Assembly (NCBI GenBank): GCA_017415185.1
Contig: JAFQHZ010000036.1
Span: 1 to 53,698 of the forward strand
Length of the DNA: 53,698 nt
From: Candidatus Gastranaerophilales bacterium
GTDB lineage: Bacteria > Cyanobacteriota > Vampirovibrionia > Gastranaerophilales > Gastranaerophilaceae
Direction: 5' to 3'
The notes beneath the pieces are model-generated. The model searched no databases, had not been told where the DNA came from, and was given only the letters and a program-made list of their open reading frames with translations. This document shows, in pieces, positions 18,615-27,692 of this stretch. A program made the translations under genes and the position numbers. Numbering within the stretch: position 1 is the first letter of the stretch; each line of letters begins with the position of its first letter.

Positions 18615-20702
18615 ATGCCAAGAAAAACTCCATTGGAAAAAATCCGCAATATTGGTATTGCAGCGCACATTGACGCTGGTAAAACAACTACCACAGAGCG
18701 TATTTTATTCTATACAGGAAAAACTCACAAAATCGGTGAAACACACGAAGGTGCTGCTGTTACAGACTTCATGGAACAAGAAAGAGAAAGAGGCATCACA
18801 ATCCAATCAGCAGCGGTTACTGCTTCTTGGAAAAATCACCAAATTAATATCATTGACACTCCTGGCCACGTTGACTTCACAATCGAAGTAGAACGTTCTT
18901 TGCGTGTATTAGACGGTGTTGTTGCTGTATTCTGCGCAGTTGGTGGTGTTCAATCTCAATCTGAAACAGTTTGGAGACAAGCTAACAGATATGAAGTACC
19001 TCGTATGGTATTTGTAAACAAAATGGACAGAACTGGCGCTGATTTCTATCGTGTAGTTGACCAATTAAGAAACAGATTAAACGCAAATGCTATTCCAATT
19101 CAACTTCCAATTGGTGCTGAAGATAGCTTCAAAGGTATCGTTGATTTGTTTGAAATGAAAGCTCATATCTACACTAACGACTTAGGTACTGATATTGAAG
19201 TAACTGATATTCCAGCAGACCTTGTTGAAAAAGCTCAACAATACAGAGACGAAATGGTTGAAGCAATTGCTGGTGAAGACGATGAATTAATGGAAAAATT
19301 CTTCGAAGATCCTTCAACAATCACAGTTGATGAATTAAGAGCTGGCTTAAGAAAAGCCGTTTGCAATAATAAAATTGTTCCAGTAAACTGCGGAACAGCA
19401 TTCAAAAACAAAGGTGTTCAATTATTATTAGACAACGTTGTTTGGTATATGCCTTCTCCAGTAGACGTTAAAGCTATTGAAGGCGAATTAGAAGACGGAA
19501 CAAAAACAGAACGTCATTCTTCTGATGATGAACCATTCTCAGCATTAGCATTCAAAGTTATGACAGACCCATTTGTTGGTCGTTTAACATTCATGAGAAT
19601 ATATTCTGGTTCAATTGCTTCTGGTTCATACGTTTTAAACGCAACAAACGGCAAAAAAGAAAGAATTTCTCGTTTGGTTCGTATGTATGCTGACCAACGT
19701 ATTGAAGAAAATGAAATCTTTGCTGGCGACATCTGCGCAGCAGTAGGTTTAAAAGATACAACAACAGGTGATACACTTTGCGACGAAAAAGCTCCAATTA
19801 TCCTTGAAAAAATGAGCTTCCCAGAGCCAGTTATCTCTGTTGCAATTGAACCAAAAACAAAAGCTGACCAAGACAAAATGGGTATCGCTCTTCAAAAACT
19901 TGCTGAAGAAGATCCATCTTTCAGAGTTAAATCAGACGCTGAAACTGGTCAAACAATCATTTCTGGTATGGGCGAATTGCACTTAGATATCATTGTTGAC
20001 AGAATGTTAAGAGAATTCAAAGTTGAAGCTAATATTGGTAAACCTCAAGTAGCTTACCGTGAAACTATCCGTGGCAACGCTGATCAAGACTCTAAATTCA
20101 TCCGTCAATCAGGTGGTAAAGGTCAATATGGTCACGTTAAAATTAAAATCAGCCCAGCTGGCGAAAACGAAGGTTTCGTATTCGAAAACAAAATCGTTGG
20201 TGGTGCTATCCCTAAAGAATATATCGAACCTGCAAGAAAAGGTATGGAAGAAGCTCTTGAAGGCGGTATCTTAGCTGGATATCCTATGATTGACGTTAAA
20301 GTTGAACTTTACGATGGTTCATTCCACGAAGTTGACTCTTCTGAAATGGCATTCAAAATCGCTGGTTCAATGGCAATCAAAGAAGGTACTAAAAAAGCTC
20401 AACCTTGCATTCTTGAACCAATGATGAAAGTTGAAATTGAAATTCCAGACGAATTCACAGGCACAATCATCGGCGATATTTCAAGACGTCGTGGAAGAGT
20501 TGAAGGTCAAGAACCTGTTGGAAACACTGGCAATGTTATCGTTCGTGGTATCGTTCCATTGGCTAACATGTTTGGTTACGCAACAGACTTAAGATCAAAT
20601 ACTCAAGGTCGTGGCACATTCTCTATGGAATTCAAATGCTACGAACAAGTTCCAGCAAATATTGAAAAAGAAATTATTTCAAAAGCTGGCTCTCAAGAGT
20701 AA
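18615..20702 (+). CDS. fusA: Elongation factor G
   Basis: EF-G is the GTPase that moves tRNA and mRNA after peptide-bond formation. The 695 residues show G1 AHIDAGKTT (17-25), G3 DTPGHVDF and G4 NKMD, followed by the domain II-V regions ending in the usual GRGTFSMEF motif. The upstream AAAGGAAAG site fixes the ATG. Codon use differs from the neighbours: CGT for Arg and more C-ending codons, a highly-expressed-gene signature. It stands alone with its own terminator rather than in a str operon with rpsL, rpsG and tuf. Confidence 0.98.
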   Translation: MPRKTPLEKIRNIGIAAHIDAGKTTTTERILFYTGKTHKIGETHEGAAVTDFMEQERERGITIQSAAVTASWKNHQINIIDTPGHVDFTIEVERSLRVLDGVVAVFCAVGGVQSQSETVWRQANRYEVPRMVFVNKMDRTGADFYRVVDQLRNRLNANAIPIQLPIGAEDSFKGIVDLFEMKAHIYTNDLGTDIEVTDIPADLVEKAQQYRDEMVEAIAGEDDELMEKFFEDPSTITVDELRAGLRKAVCNNKIVPVNCGTAFKNKGVQLLLDNVVWYMPSPVDVKAIEGELEDGTKTERHSSDDEPFSALAFKVMTDPFVGRLTFMRIYSGSIASGSYVLNATNGKKERISRLVRMYADQRIEENEIFAGDICAAVGLKDTTTGDTLCDEKAPIILEKMSFPEPVISVAIEPKTKADQDKMGIALQKLAEEDPSFRVKSDAETGQTIISGMGELHLDIIVDRMLREFKVEANIGKPQVAYRETIRGNADQDSKFIRQSGGKGQYGHVKIKISPAGENEGFVFENKIVGGAIPKEYIEPARKGMEEALEGGILAGYPMIDVKVELYDGSFHEVDSSEMAFKIAGSMAIKEGTKKAQPCILEPMMKVEIEIPDEFTGTIIGDISRRRGRVEGQEPVGNTGNVIVRGIVPLANMFGYATDLRSNTQGRGTFSMEFKCYEQVPANIEKEIISKAGSQE

Positions 20703-20717
20703 TAAAAAGTCTAGAAT

Positions 20718-20749
20718 AAAAAAGTCGATACCGAGGTATCGACTTTTTT
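20718..20749 (+). terminator. Rho-independent terminator after fusA
   Basis: AAAAAGTCGATAC-CGAG-GTATCGACTTTTT is a perfect long stem with a tetraloop and T-run. Confidence 0.93.
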
Positions 20750-20786
20750 ATATGTAATGTGTTATTTCATACAAATTCTTTTGTAA

Positions 20787-20872
20787 AAGCCTAAAGGCTT
20801 TGTTCATTTTTTCTTCTTTTGCACTCAAACGCCGATAAAAGAAAAAGAAGATGAACTGGGGCGAGAGCCCCA
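20787..20872. repeat. Cluster of hairpins in the fusA downstream gap
   Basis: Three structures lie in a row: AAGCC-TAAA-GGCTT (about 20787-20800); a long imperfect arm pair of GTTCAT plus a TTCTT-rich tract against a GAAAAAGAAG tract plus ATGAAC (20802-20856); and TGGGGC-GAGA-GCCCCA (20857-20872). An open frame across it on the minus strand is biased and looks non-coding. It may be an intergenic repeat or an RNA; no known family was recognised. Confidence 0.45.
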
Positions 20873-20920
20873 AATAAAAAATGTTTAATTTTGTATAAAT
20901 AATACATTTTACACAAAATA

Positions 20921-20945
20921 AAAAGGCGCATTTCTGCGCCATTTG
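20921..20945 (-). terminator. Terminator of the small minus-strand gene
   Basis: On the minus strand GGCGCA-GAAA-TGCGCC is followed by TTTTTATTTT. It lies about 45 bases after the stop at 20988. Confidence 0.75.
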
Positions 20946-20987
20946 TAAACCTACCTATATTCCCCCATTTCAGATAAACGACTATTT

Positions 20988-21251
20988 CTAGCCATTTACA
21001 ATACTTGTGATGAACGAAACCACATCTGAAAAGCCTTCTTTGACAAAATCTCTTGCCAAGGTTTTCAAAGAAGTGTTATCAAAGCTTTCAAATACATACT
21101 GAATTGGATCTTCAGTCGCTTTGAAACGGCATCTGATACTTCTTGAATCGATTTCATTCAAGTTAGATTTCAAAACTTCCGAATTATCAATCGGATTAAA
21201 TGGATTAAATGTTTCTTCCATTAAGTTTGTTCGTTTTTGAAATCTTGCCAT
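20988..21251 (-). CDS. Small hypothetical protein
   Basis: This 87-residue protein is unrecognised. It is polar, with no signal peptide or membrane helix, and its C-terminal third is mildly hydrophobic (FSDVVSFITSIVNG). A weak purine-rich site (AGAGAGA) precedes the ATG, and a good terminator follows. It shares an upstream region with the divergent sigma-factor operon. No function is assigned. Confidence 0.6.
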   Translation of the reverse strand: MARFQKRTNLMEETFNPFNPIDNSEVLKSNLNEIDSRSIRCRFKATEDPIQYVFESFDNTSLKTLARDFVKEGFSDVVSFITSIVNG

Positions 21252-21441
21252 TTTTCATTCTCTCTCTTGGTATATCTCTCTGATATATTAATAAAGTAAT
21301 TTTTAATTAAAAAATTGCCTTTTTTTAGCTAACAAATATATACTTTTTGCAACCCAAATCCTGAAAAGCAGCGCCACAAAGGGCTTTTAAAATATTAAGA
21401 AATGTTACATTAAAAAAATGAACAAAATATAAGCAATTAAC

Positions 21442-21458
21442 GTTATAATAAATATAAC
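21442..21458 (+). promoter_or_regulatory. Palindromic promoter element of the sigma-factor operon
   Basis: GTTATA-ATAAA-TATAAC contains a TATAAT hexamer and lies about 13 bases before the ATG of the first gene, directly ahead of the AAGGAA ribosome site. It could be an operator overlapping the -10, or a small leader hairpin. Confidence 0.35.
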
Positions 21459-21470
21459 AAGGAAAAAATT

Positions 21471-21701
21471 ATGGACGAATTATCAAACTTATTAAAAGAA
21501 GCAAAACCCTTATATAAACAAAGAAAAAGAAGAAAAACAATAGCCAAAATGATTCTTTGTATGACAATGCCTGCAATAATCATCAGCAGCGCCAGTCAAA
21601 TTTATTTGCAGGGCAATGATATTTATTTGTCTTTGGAAAATAACAGCCTGCAATACGAATTAATGGAAGACGATTTTGGACTATTAGGACTCGACAATTG
21701 A
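21471..21701 (+). CDS. Small single-pass membrane protein, candidate anti-sigma factor
   Basis: The 76-residue protein has a short basic cytoplasmic N-terminus (about 1-22, ending KQRKRRK), one membrane helix (about 24-43) and an acidic outer tail. Its stop codon overlaps the start of the downstream ECF sigma gene, so both are translationally coupled. In the CnrYXH system the anti-sigma CnrY is also a short single-pass protein, and the position here suggests the same job. There is no zinc-finger anti-sigma motif, and sequence similarity to known anti-sigma factors is not evident. Confidence 0.65.
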   Translation: MDELSNLLKEAKPLYKQRKRRKTIAKMILCMTMPAIIISSASQIYLQGNDIYLSLENNSLQYELMEDDFGLLGLDN

Positions 21702-22198
21702 AAGATATAATAAGCAAAAATAGCTATAAAATTAAGCAAATAATCAAAAATTTTACAGGCGAATATAACGAAGATTTAGAACAAGAAGTTTATATAAAAA
21801 CATATAAAAATCTTGGAAAATATAGTGAACAAAACAAATTTTCGCAATGGATTTGCACAATTGCAGCAAATCTTTGTCGAGATTATTTAAGAAGTTCCAA
21901 ATTTAAAAAACAGAGCCAAACAACAAACGACGAGGAGCTTTTAAACAACATCGCCAACAAAAAAACACCCGAAATAGAATATTCACAAAAAGAACGCCAA
22001 AAAATAATTTTAAAAGAAATCAACGCACTTCCAAAGAAAATGAAAGAAGTGATTATTCTTTATGAATTTGAGGATTGTTCCTATGAAAAAATTGCCCAAA
22101 AGCTCAAAATTCCAGAAGGAACAGTTAAATCAAGAATTAATAACGCAAGAAAAATTTTAAAAGAAAGACTTAGTTTTTTAATGAAAGAGGAAAACTAA
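21698..22198 (+). CDS. ECF-type RNA polymerase sigma factor
   Basis: This 166-residue protein has the ECF two-domain layout. Region 2 lies at about 20-70 (EDLEQEVYIKTYKNLGKY, then FSQWICTIAANLCRDYLR). Region 4 lies at about 108-160 (LPKKMKEVIILYEFEDCSY, then KIAQKLKIPEGTVKSRINNARK). The start is TTG, overlapping the stop of the membrane-protein gene. Its stop overlaps the next ATG (TAATG). It is the probable regulator of its own operon and of unidentified target genes. Confidence 0.9.
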   Translation: MKDIISKNSYKIKQIIKNFTGEYNEDLEQEVYIKTYKNLGKYSEQNKFSQWICTIAANLCRDYLRSSKFKKQSQTTNDEELLNNIANKKTPEIEYSQKERQKIILKEINALPKKMKEVIILYEFEDCSYEKIAQKLKIPEGTVKSRINNARKILKERLSFLMKEEN

Positions 22199-22659
22199 TG
22201 AATAGAAAAATTTTATCAATTTTAGCAATAATCGCAATAAGCATTTGTTCTGCCCAAGCGCACGATTACCACAATAACATCCCTCGTAAGCCAACTTTTA
22301 AAGAACAAAAACAAATGGACAATTTAATCGACAAAAGATTAAAATTAACAGAGGAGCAAAAAGACCATCTCAAAAAAAATCGTTCACAGCACAGAAAAGA
22401 GATGGAAAAAGTTGTTAAAAAAATGGAAATTCAACACGAAAAAATCAGAAACATCTATTTTTCGGGTATTCCAAAATTTCAAGCAGATATAAAAACTGCT
22501 CCAATGAAAGCAGAACTCGTCCTTTTGAAGCAAAATGCTGACAAATTAAGGCAAGAACACAGAAAAAATTTCGAAAGTTCGCTAACAGAAGAACAAAAAA
22601 TCGAATTTAAAAAATTAAGAAAAGAAATGGCTCAAAATAGACCAAAAAATCATAGATAA
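22198..22659 (+). CDS. Periplasmic LTxxQ (Spy/CpxP/CnrX-like) protein
   Basis: The 153-residue product has a signal peptide (MNRKILSILAIIAISICSAQA, cleavage after residue 21) and two LTEEQ motifs (50-54 and 129-133), the signature of Spy/CpxP/ZraP/CnrX-type periplasmic proteins. The mature protein is helical, very basic and has several histidines (H22, H25, H57, H65, H80, H121, H152) that could bind metal. Spy and CpxP are chaperone-like stress sensors; CnrX senses metal for an ECF sigma factor. The genetic coupling to a sigma factor favours a sensory role here. Confidence 0.85.
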   Translation: MNRKILSILAIIAISICSAQAHDYHNNIPRKPTFKEQKQMDNLIDKRLKLTEEQKDHLKKNRSQHRKEMEKVVKKMEIQHEKIRNIYFSGIPKFQADIKTAPMKAELVLLKQNADKLRQEHRKNFESSLTEEQKIEFKKLRKEMAQNRPKNHR

Positions 22660-22664
22660 TTTTA

Positions 22665-22693
22665 AAACCAAGCTTTCTTAGGCTTGGTTTTTT
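22665..22693. terminator. Bidirectional terminator
   Basis: AAAACCAAGC-CTAAGAAA-type loop-GCTTGGTTTT separates the sigma operon from the convergent 682-residue gene. It overlaps that gene's last few codons. Confidence 0.8.
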
Positions 22694-24726
22694 GGTTGCG
22701 TTCTTTTTGGTGTTTTAATATAATATTTCAATTCTTCCATTCGCTCTTCAAGCATTTCCCTTTTGTAGCGTTGAAATTCAGGATTTGCTTTTTTGCCCTC
22801 AATATATTGCGCAAAACTAAATCTTGGTCTGATTTCATCCAGTAATTTTTCTTGGTCAATTCCCGAAAGATCAACATCACCACAAAGAATTTTAATGTCT
22901 TCGATTTCGGCTTCGCTTAATGATTCAACAGGTCTCAAATTTTGATGAGATAACATTGAAACATCAGGCTTGATTTGCAATTCTTCGCGTTTTGGGCGAT
23001 TTTTTCTTATTATAACCTTTTTAGAAACCGGCAAATCGCCTTCAATTGGTTCAGGCTTTCCATCTAAACCAATTCGATATGTCATTCCATATTTTTCACC
23101 TGTCAAAGGGTCATAAATTTCAAAAGCGTCGCCTTGTTTCCAAAGGTATCTATCCATTTCAAAAGCTTCATCACTAAGCCCTTCTTGAGCAGAAGAAACA
23201 ACGCTTCTATGTCGTTCTTGCAACTCTTTTGCCATTTTATGCGCTTCTTCAGGCGTATAATGATAATGTGATTGTTCAATTGGCTTAGCTGTTTCCAAAA
23301 TAGAAAGAGCTTCTCCAGGCTTTGCATCCATAGCTTTTTTTGATTTATCAAAAGCCGTTTCAAAATCATCCTCATCGAGCGGAAGATTTTTCCAAGTTTT
23401 TGCTTCATCAATTATTTGTTGAACCTCGTCCTTTGGCTGAGTTTGAGGCGTTTTTTTAGCAACGTCTTTAGTTATCTTTGTTTTTTGTTTTTTTGGTTTT
23501 TCAATATTTTTCGATTTAGTTTTTGGCGTTTTTGATGATGAATCAATTTTTTTAGAAACATCGCCTTTTTTAGCAACACTTGAAGCAGCAGGAACTTGTT
23601 TTTTTGCAACTGCTTGCGCTTCGTCAAATCCGCAAAGAATTTTTAATTCTTCCATTTCACTATCAGAAAACGGTTTAACTGTTTCCAATTTTGGAGGTGA
23701 ATTCAAAGTTTCTTGGACAACTTGCGCTTGAATTGGCTTTTCAACTTGAACTTGTTTAGCTAATTCGCTCGCTTTTTGTAATGTTTCTTTCTTTGGCTCA
23801 CTTGCTGCTTGAGAAGCCGCTTTATTGACAACAATTCCTTTTGAAGGCGCTGATTCAACCGCTTCTTGAACAATAACAGGTTTCTTTTTAGCAAACAAAG
23901 ATTTAAACATTTTAGCAATTTTACTTTGTTTTTTAGAAACCTTATTATCGGGTTTTAGCGGAGCTTCGCTAGAATTAATAACTTTCGAAGAAGTTTCAAT
24001 CAGTTCTTCTTGAGTTTTTGCTGGAGGCAAAGCCTTAAGCGAATAATCCGGCATTTTTTCATATAACGGGATTGGATTTGTACCATTAGCCACTGGGGCT
24101 TTTGGTTTCTTTATGCCGCTTCCTTTTTTAGCATCAATAATTGGTTTTGGAAGCTTTGGAAGATTATTTCCCTTTTGATTAATTTGAGGCGAAGAAACGC
24201 CAACAACTTCTCCTTGCTTAGTTTTAATTTTAGGAGTAGAAGAAATAGAAGCTTGAACTCCTTCATTTACTGCTTGAGAAGCATTTTTATTGGAAGCTTG
24301 CGCTGCTTCTTTTTCGCATTGTTCCATATAATCGTGATAAGCCTTTTTAATGTCTTTTGCAAGTTTTCCAAAAAAACCATCTTGTTTGGATGTTGTTGGT
24401 TTTTTTGGAGTGTCAGCTTTTTTTGTTAAATTGCTAAAAATTTCGCCAATTTTTGCTTTGTTTTTAAACAGCAAAACACCACCCGCAGCTAAACCAAGGG
24501 TAATTACAGCAATTTTCAAAGCTTTTGCAATATCAAATTTTTTGTTTTTTTCTTTTGGATTATTTTTTTGTGAACGACTAAAACTATCAAGCGGAGTTGC
24601 AACTCCTGTGTTAATCCAATTTGTTAAAGAACCGCTCATGCCCAAAATTCTTTGACCACCCAAATCTGCAGTGGACATCAAATTAGAATTTGAATTTGCA
24701 TTATTAATGTTTAATCCTCGGCTCAT
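22678..24726 (-). CDS. Membrane-anchored disordered protein with repeated KILCG motif
   Basis: This 682-residue protein is unrecognised. It has a polar N-terminus (1-65), one membrane helix (about 69-87) and a long Lys/Pro/Ala-rich, probably disordered region. Two copies of S-[DE]-[SA]-E-[MI]-E-[ED]-[LI]-KILCG occur at 354-366 and 604-616, each followed by acidic residues. Both copies centre on one Cys-Gly. The C-terminal 130 residues are charged and helical. There is no ribosome site. It is divergent from a glycosyltransferase-like gene. A scaffolding or envelope-spanning role is possible but unproven. Confidence 0.7.
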   Translation of the reverse strand: MSRGLNINNANSNSNLMSTADLGGQRILGMSGSLTNWINTGVATPLDSFSRSQKNNPKEKNKKFDIAKALKIAVITLGLAAGGVLLFKNKAKIGEIFSNLTKKADTPKKPTTSKQDGFFGKLAKDIKKAYHDYMEQCEKEAAQASNKNASQAVNEGVQASISSTPKIKTKQGEVVGVSSPQINQKGNNLPKLPKPIIDAKKGSGIKKPKAPVANGTNPIPLYEKMPDYSLKALPPAKTQEELIETSSKVINSSEAPLKPDNKVSKKQSKIAKMFKSLFAKKKPVIVQEAVESAPSKGIVVNKAASQAASEPKKETLQKASELAKQVQVEKPIQAQVVQETLNSPPKLETVKPFSDSEMEELKILCGFDEAQAVAKKQVPAASSVAKKGDVSKKIDSSSKTPKTKSKNIEKPKKQKTKITKDVAKKTPQTQPKDEVQQIIDEAKTWKNLPLDEDDFETAFDKSKKAMDAKPGEALSILETAKPIEQSHYHYTPEEAHKMAKELQERHRSVVSSAQEGLSDEAFEMDRYLWKQGDAFEIYDPLTGEKYGMTYRIGLDGKPEPIEGDLPVSKKVIIRKNRPKREELQIKPDVSMLSHQNLRPVESLSEAEIEDIKILCGDVDLSGIDQEKLLDEIRPRFSFAQYIEGKKANPEFQRYKREMLEERMEELKYYIKTPKRTQPKNQA

Positions 24727-24776
24727 AATTAAATAAAGTATTTCTTTATTAAAAAATTGCCAAAAAAATTATAGTT

Positions 24777-24791
24777 TGTTATAAAAAAATT
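24777..24791 (+). promoter_or_regulatory. Extended -10 directly ahead of the start codon
   Basis: TGT TATAAA at 24777-24785 is followed by six bases and the ATG at 24792. This predicts a leaderless transcript. There is no Shine-Dalgarno site. Confidence 0.5.
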
Positions 24792-26369
24792 ATGACGACA
24801 AAAAAAAATATATTAATTTTAACAATATTTTTTTTAATGTTTTCCCTGATTTTTTATGCAAAAACAGGAAATATGCTTGTTGATTTTTCAAGAGAAACAT
24901 TTATTCCGTTTCAAATGAATAATGGAGAAAAATTAATTAAAGATATTTTTTTAATTTATGGACCATTTGGCTATATTTTAAATTCTTTTCTATATTTGTT
25001 TGGACCAAATTTAAACATATTATTATTTGAAGCACATATTGTTTCATATTTAATTTTAATTTCTTTTTATTTTATCTTGGAAAATTTCCTATCAAAAAAA
25101 GCAACTTTAGCTTTCAGCCTTGCCTTTTTGGCAATAAGCATTTTTTCAAATTCAACTTTTTCTTTTGTTTTGCCGTATTCTTTTTCAACTCTTTTAGGAG
25201 TTTTAGGAGTATATTTTAGCCTGTATTGCTTGCTATATAACAAAAAAACAATGTTGTTTTTGTCTCTTGGGCTAATTTTTTGTAATAAAATCGAATTATT
25301 TATCCCAATTTTTATAATTAGTTTAGCTTTTTTAATATATTCAAAAAAAAGTTTCAAGAAAAATTTTTGTTATATTTTTGTTTTTCCCTTTGTGTGTCTA
25401 ATATATTTTTTATTTAACAAAATCAGCTTGGATGACATATTTAAAAATTACTTTTATTTAAAAGCAATGTTGGATTCAAAATCACTAAAATATTTATACG
25501 AAGGAATGGGAACTTTTTTTAACTTTGAATATTTTAAATACAACATTCTTTTAAGCGCAAAAACTCTTGGAATTTTAACAATTTCATATTTAATATATCT
25601 AATCAAAAAGCCTGCTTTAGCATATTCATTTTTGATAATAGGTTTTTGTTTGATAAACACAAATTTTGCACTTAATTTAATTGGCTTTTTTGCAATATTG
25701 GTTAGCTTTTTAAGCTATAAAAAAGGTATTTCAAAAGAAGAAATTATCCTTTTATTGTTTGCTTTGATACTTTGTTCGAAATCTTTTTTTGCAATAAATT
25801 CTCTTTCATATTCAAATTTTGGATATATTTTGATAATTTTTTATACATTCTTACAATTACAAAAAATCATAGACAAAACTTGGCTAATTAATTCAATAAT
25901 GATATTTTTCATATTGAATTTTATAGGAAATCTTGGGTTTTATATTTCCAATCAAAAAGGAAATTTTAAAACAAAAATCGGGAAAATTTGGATTAAAAAA
26001 GAAGAAGAAACTCTTTTTAAAACAACAAACAAATATATAGAAAAAAACATTAAAAAAAATGAAAACTTTATTGTTTTGCCAGAAGGACAAATTTTCAATT
26101 TAATCCACAAAAAAAACCATAATTTTTCAAATTCAACTTTTACGCCATTAGACTTTGAAACATTTGGAGAAAAAAATATTATTAAAACCCTTCAAAACAA
26201 CAAAACAGACTATATAATTTTTTATCCAAGAAACACATTTGATTATGGCGCAAAAACAATTTGTTATGATTATGCTGTTGATTTTTGTAAATTTATCGTG
26301 GATAATTATACTCAAGTTGCAAGTATAAAAGACAAAGATAAAGTAGTTATTTTTAAGATAAAAAAATGA
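24792..26369 (+). CDS. Polytopic membrane protein, GT-C/family 39-like glycosyltransferase
   Basis: This 525-residue protein has about eleven membrane helices, then a soluble tail from about residue 400. The first loop contains D31 and R34-E35 and a YGPFGY element (56-61), reminiscent of the D-x-x-R-E ... YGP pattern of family 39-like integral membrane glycosyltransferases. A lipid-linked sugar donor is expected for that class; the acceptor is unknown. Its stop overlaps the rimO start by 4 bases (ATGA), so the two are co-transcribed. Confidence 0.7.
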   Translation: MTTKKNILILTIFFLMFSLIFYAKTGNMLVDFSRETFIPFQMNNGEKLIKDIFLIYGPFGYILNSFLYLFGPNLNILLFEAHIVSYLILISFYFILENFLSKKATLAFSLAFLAISIFSNSTFSFVLPYSFSTLLGVLGVYFSLYCLLYNKKTMLFLSLGLIFCNKIELFIPIFIISLAFLIYSKKSFKKNFCYIFVFPFVCLIYFLFNKISLDDIFKNYFYLKAMLDSKSLKYLYEGMGTFFNFEYFKYNILLSAKTLGILTISYLIYLIKKPALAYSFLIIGFCLINTNFALNLIGFFAILVSFLSYKKGISKEEIILLLFALILCSKSFFAINSLSYSNFGYILIIFYTFLQLQKIIDKTWLINSIMIFFILNFIGNLGFYISNQKGNFKTKIGKIWIKKEEETLFKTTNKYIEKNIKKNENFIVLPEGQIFNLIHKKNHNFSNSTFTPLDFETFGEKNIIKTLQNNKTDYIIFYPRNTFDYGAKTICYDYAVDFCKFIVDNYTQVASIKDKDKVVIFKIKK

Positions 26370-27670
26370 AGAAAAAAGAAACAATTGGAATTTTACAATT
26401 TGGCTGTGCCAAAAATTTGGTGGATATGGAATTAATGCTTGGTTTGCTCGTTAAAAACGGGTATAGTTATAGCTTAAATCCTGATGATGAAAATATCAAA
26501 ACAGTCATAGTAAACACTTGTTCTTTTATATATGATGCCGAAAAGGAAAGCATTAGCGCAATATTAGATATGATTCAAAAAGGAAAAAGGGTCATTTTGA
26601 CAGGTTGTCTTGCGCAAAAACACCCACAAGAACTGCCAAAACTTCTTCCTGAAATTAAAAATTTCATTGGAACTTGCGAATACGATAAAATCGTTGAAGC
26701 AATTGAAAACGAAGAATATCACAATATTTCACAAAAACCAGACTACAATTATCGAGAAGATATTAAACGTGAACAAATAACAGTTGGCTCTTCAAGCTAT
26801 ATTAAAATTGCAGAAGGATGTTATTATAATTGCGGCTATTGCGTTATTCCACAGCTTCGAGGAAAATATAAATCAAGAAAAATGGAATGCATAATTCAAG
26901 AAGCGCAAGAGCTTGCACAAAAGGGGGTTTCTGAAATCATCCTAATTGCTCAAGACACAACAAGCTATGGCTTGGATTTATATAAAAAACCAATGCTTGC
27001 AAGTCTTTTAAGGGAATTAAACAAAATTGAAAATTTGAATTGGATTAGAATTATGTATGCGTACCCAACAAATTTCAATGATGAATTAATGGAAGCAATG
27101 AATGAGCTTGATAAAGTCGTGAAATATATTGATATTCCACTTCAACATTCCCATATTGATGTGTTAAAAAGAATGAAACGTCCTGCAATTGATTATCGAA
27201 AATTTGTAAAAAAATTAAGAAAAAAAATCAAAGATGTTGCAATTAGAACAACATTTATCGTGGGCTACCCTGGAGAAACAGAAGAAGAATATCAAGATTT
27301 GTATAATTTCATCGAAGAAATGAAATTTGATAAAGTAGGGGTTTTTGAATATTCGAAAGAAAAAAACACTTATGCATACACGCTCAAACCCCAAATTAAA
27401 GCAAATATCAAAAAGAAAAGAAAAAATGCTTTAATGAAATTGCAAAAAGAAATTTCAACACAAATAAATAAAAATTGTCACAATAAAACAATTCAATGTA
27501 TAATAGAAGAAATACATTCTGATGGCAATATTGTTGCAAGAAGCTACAAAGACGCACCCGAGGTTGATGGATTAGTATATATCAAAAGCGACGAATATCT
27601 AACACCCGGAGATATTGTAGATGTTAAAATCACAAATTCGACAAGCTATGATATGTATGGAATAGTATAA
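26366..27670 (+). CDS. rimO: Ribosomal protein uS12 methylthiotransferase RimO
   Basis: RimO adds a methylthio group to an aspartate of ribosomal protein uS12, using two Fe-S clusters and S-adenosylmethionine. The N-terminal UPF0004 domain carries its cluster cysteines (C14, C52, C81). The radical-SAM motif GCYYNCGYC gives C152, C156 and C159. A C-terminal TRAM domain (about 365-434) follows. The opening GCAKNLVD favours RimO over MiaB. The length of 434 is normal. Its start overlaps the preceding membrane-protein gene. Confidence 0.94.
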   Translation: MKKKETIGILQFGCAKNLVDMELMLGLLVKNGYSYSLNPDDENIKTVIVNTCSFIYDAEKESISAILDMIQKGKRVILTGCLAQKHPQELPKLLPEIKNFIGTCEYDKIVEAIENEEYHNISQKPDYNYREDIKREQITVGSSSYIKIAEGCYYNCGYCVIPQLRGKYKSRKMECIIQEAQELAQKGVSEIILIAQDTTSYGLDLYKKPMLASLLRELNKIENLNWIRIMYAYPTNFNDELMEAMNELDKVVKYIDIPLQHSHIDVLKRMKRPAIDYRKFVKKLRKKIKDVAIRTTFIVGYPGETEEEYQDLYNFIEEMKFDKVGVFEYSKEKNTYAYTLKPQIKANIKKKRKNALMKLQKEISTQINKNCHNKTIQCIIEEIHSDGNIVARSYKDAPEVDGLVYIKSDEYLTPGDIVDVKITNSTSYDMYGIV

Positions 27671-27692
27671 TTAAAAGGGTCTGGAATTATAA

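Noticed and set aside
20748-20942. 64-residue minus-strand open frame with many phenylalanines
   Set aside because: It runs across the fusA terminator and hairpin array, has biased low-complexity content and no ribosome site; it is explained by the repeat structure.
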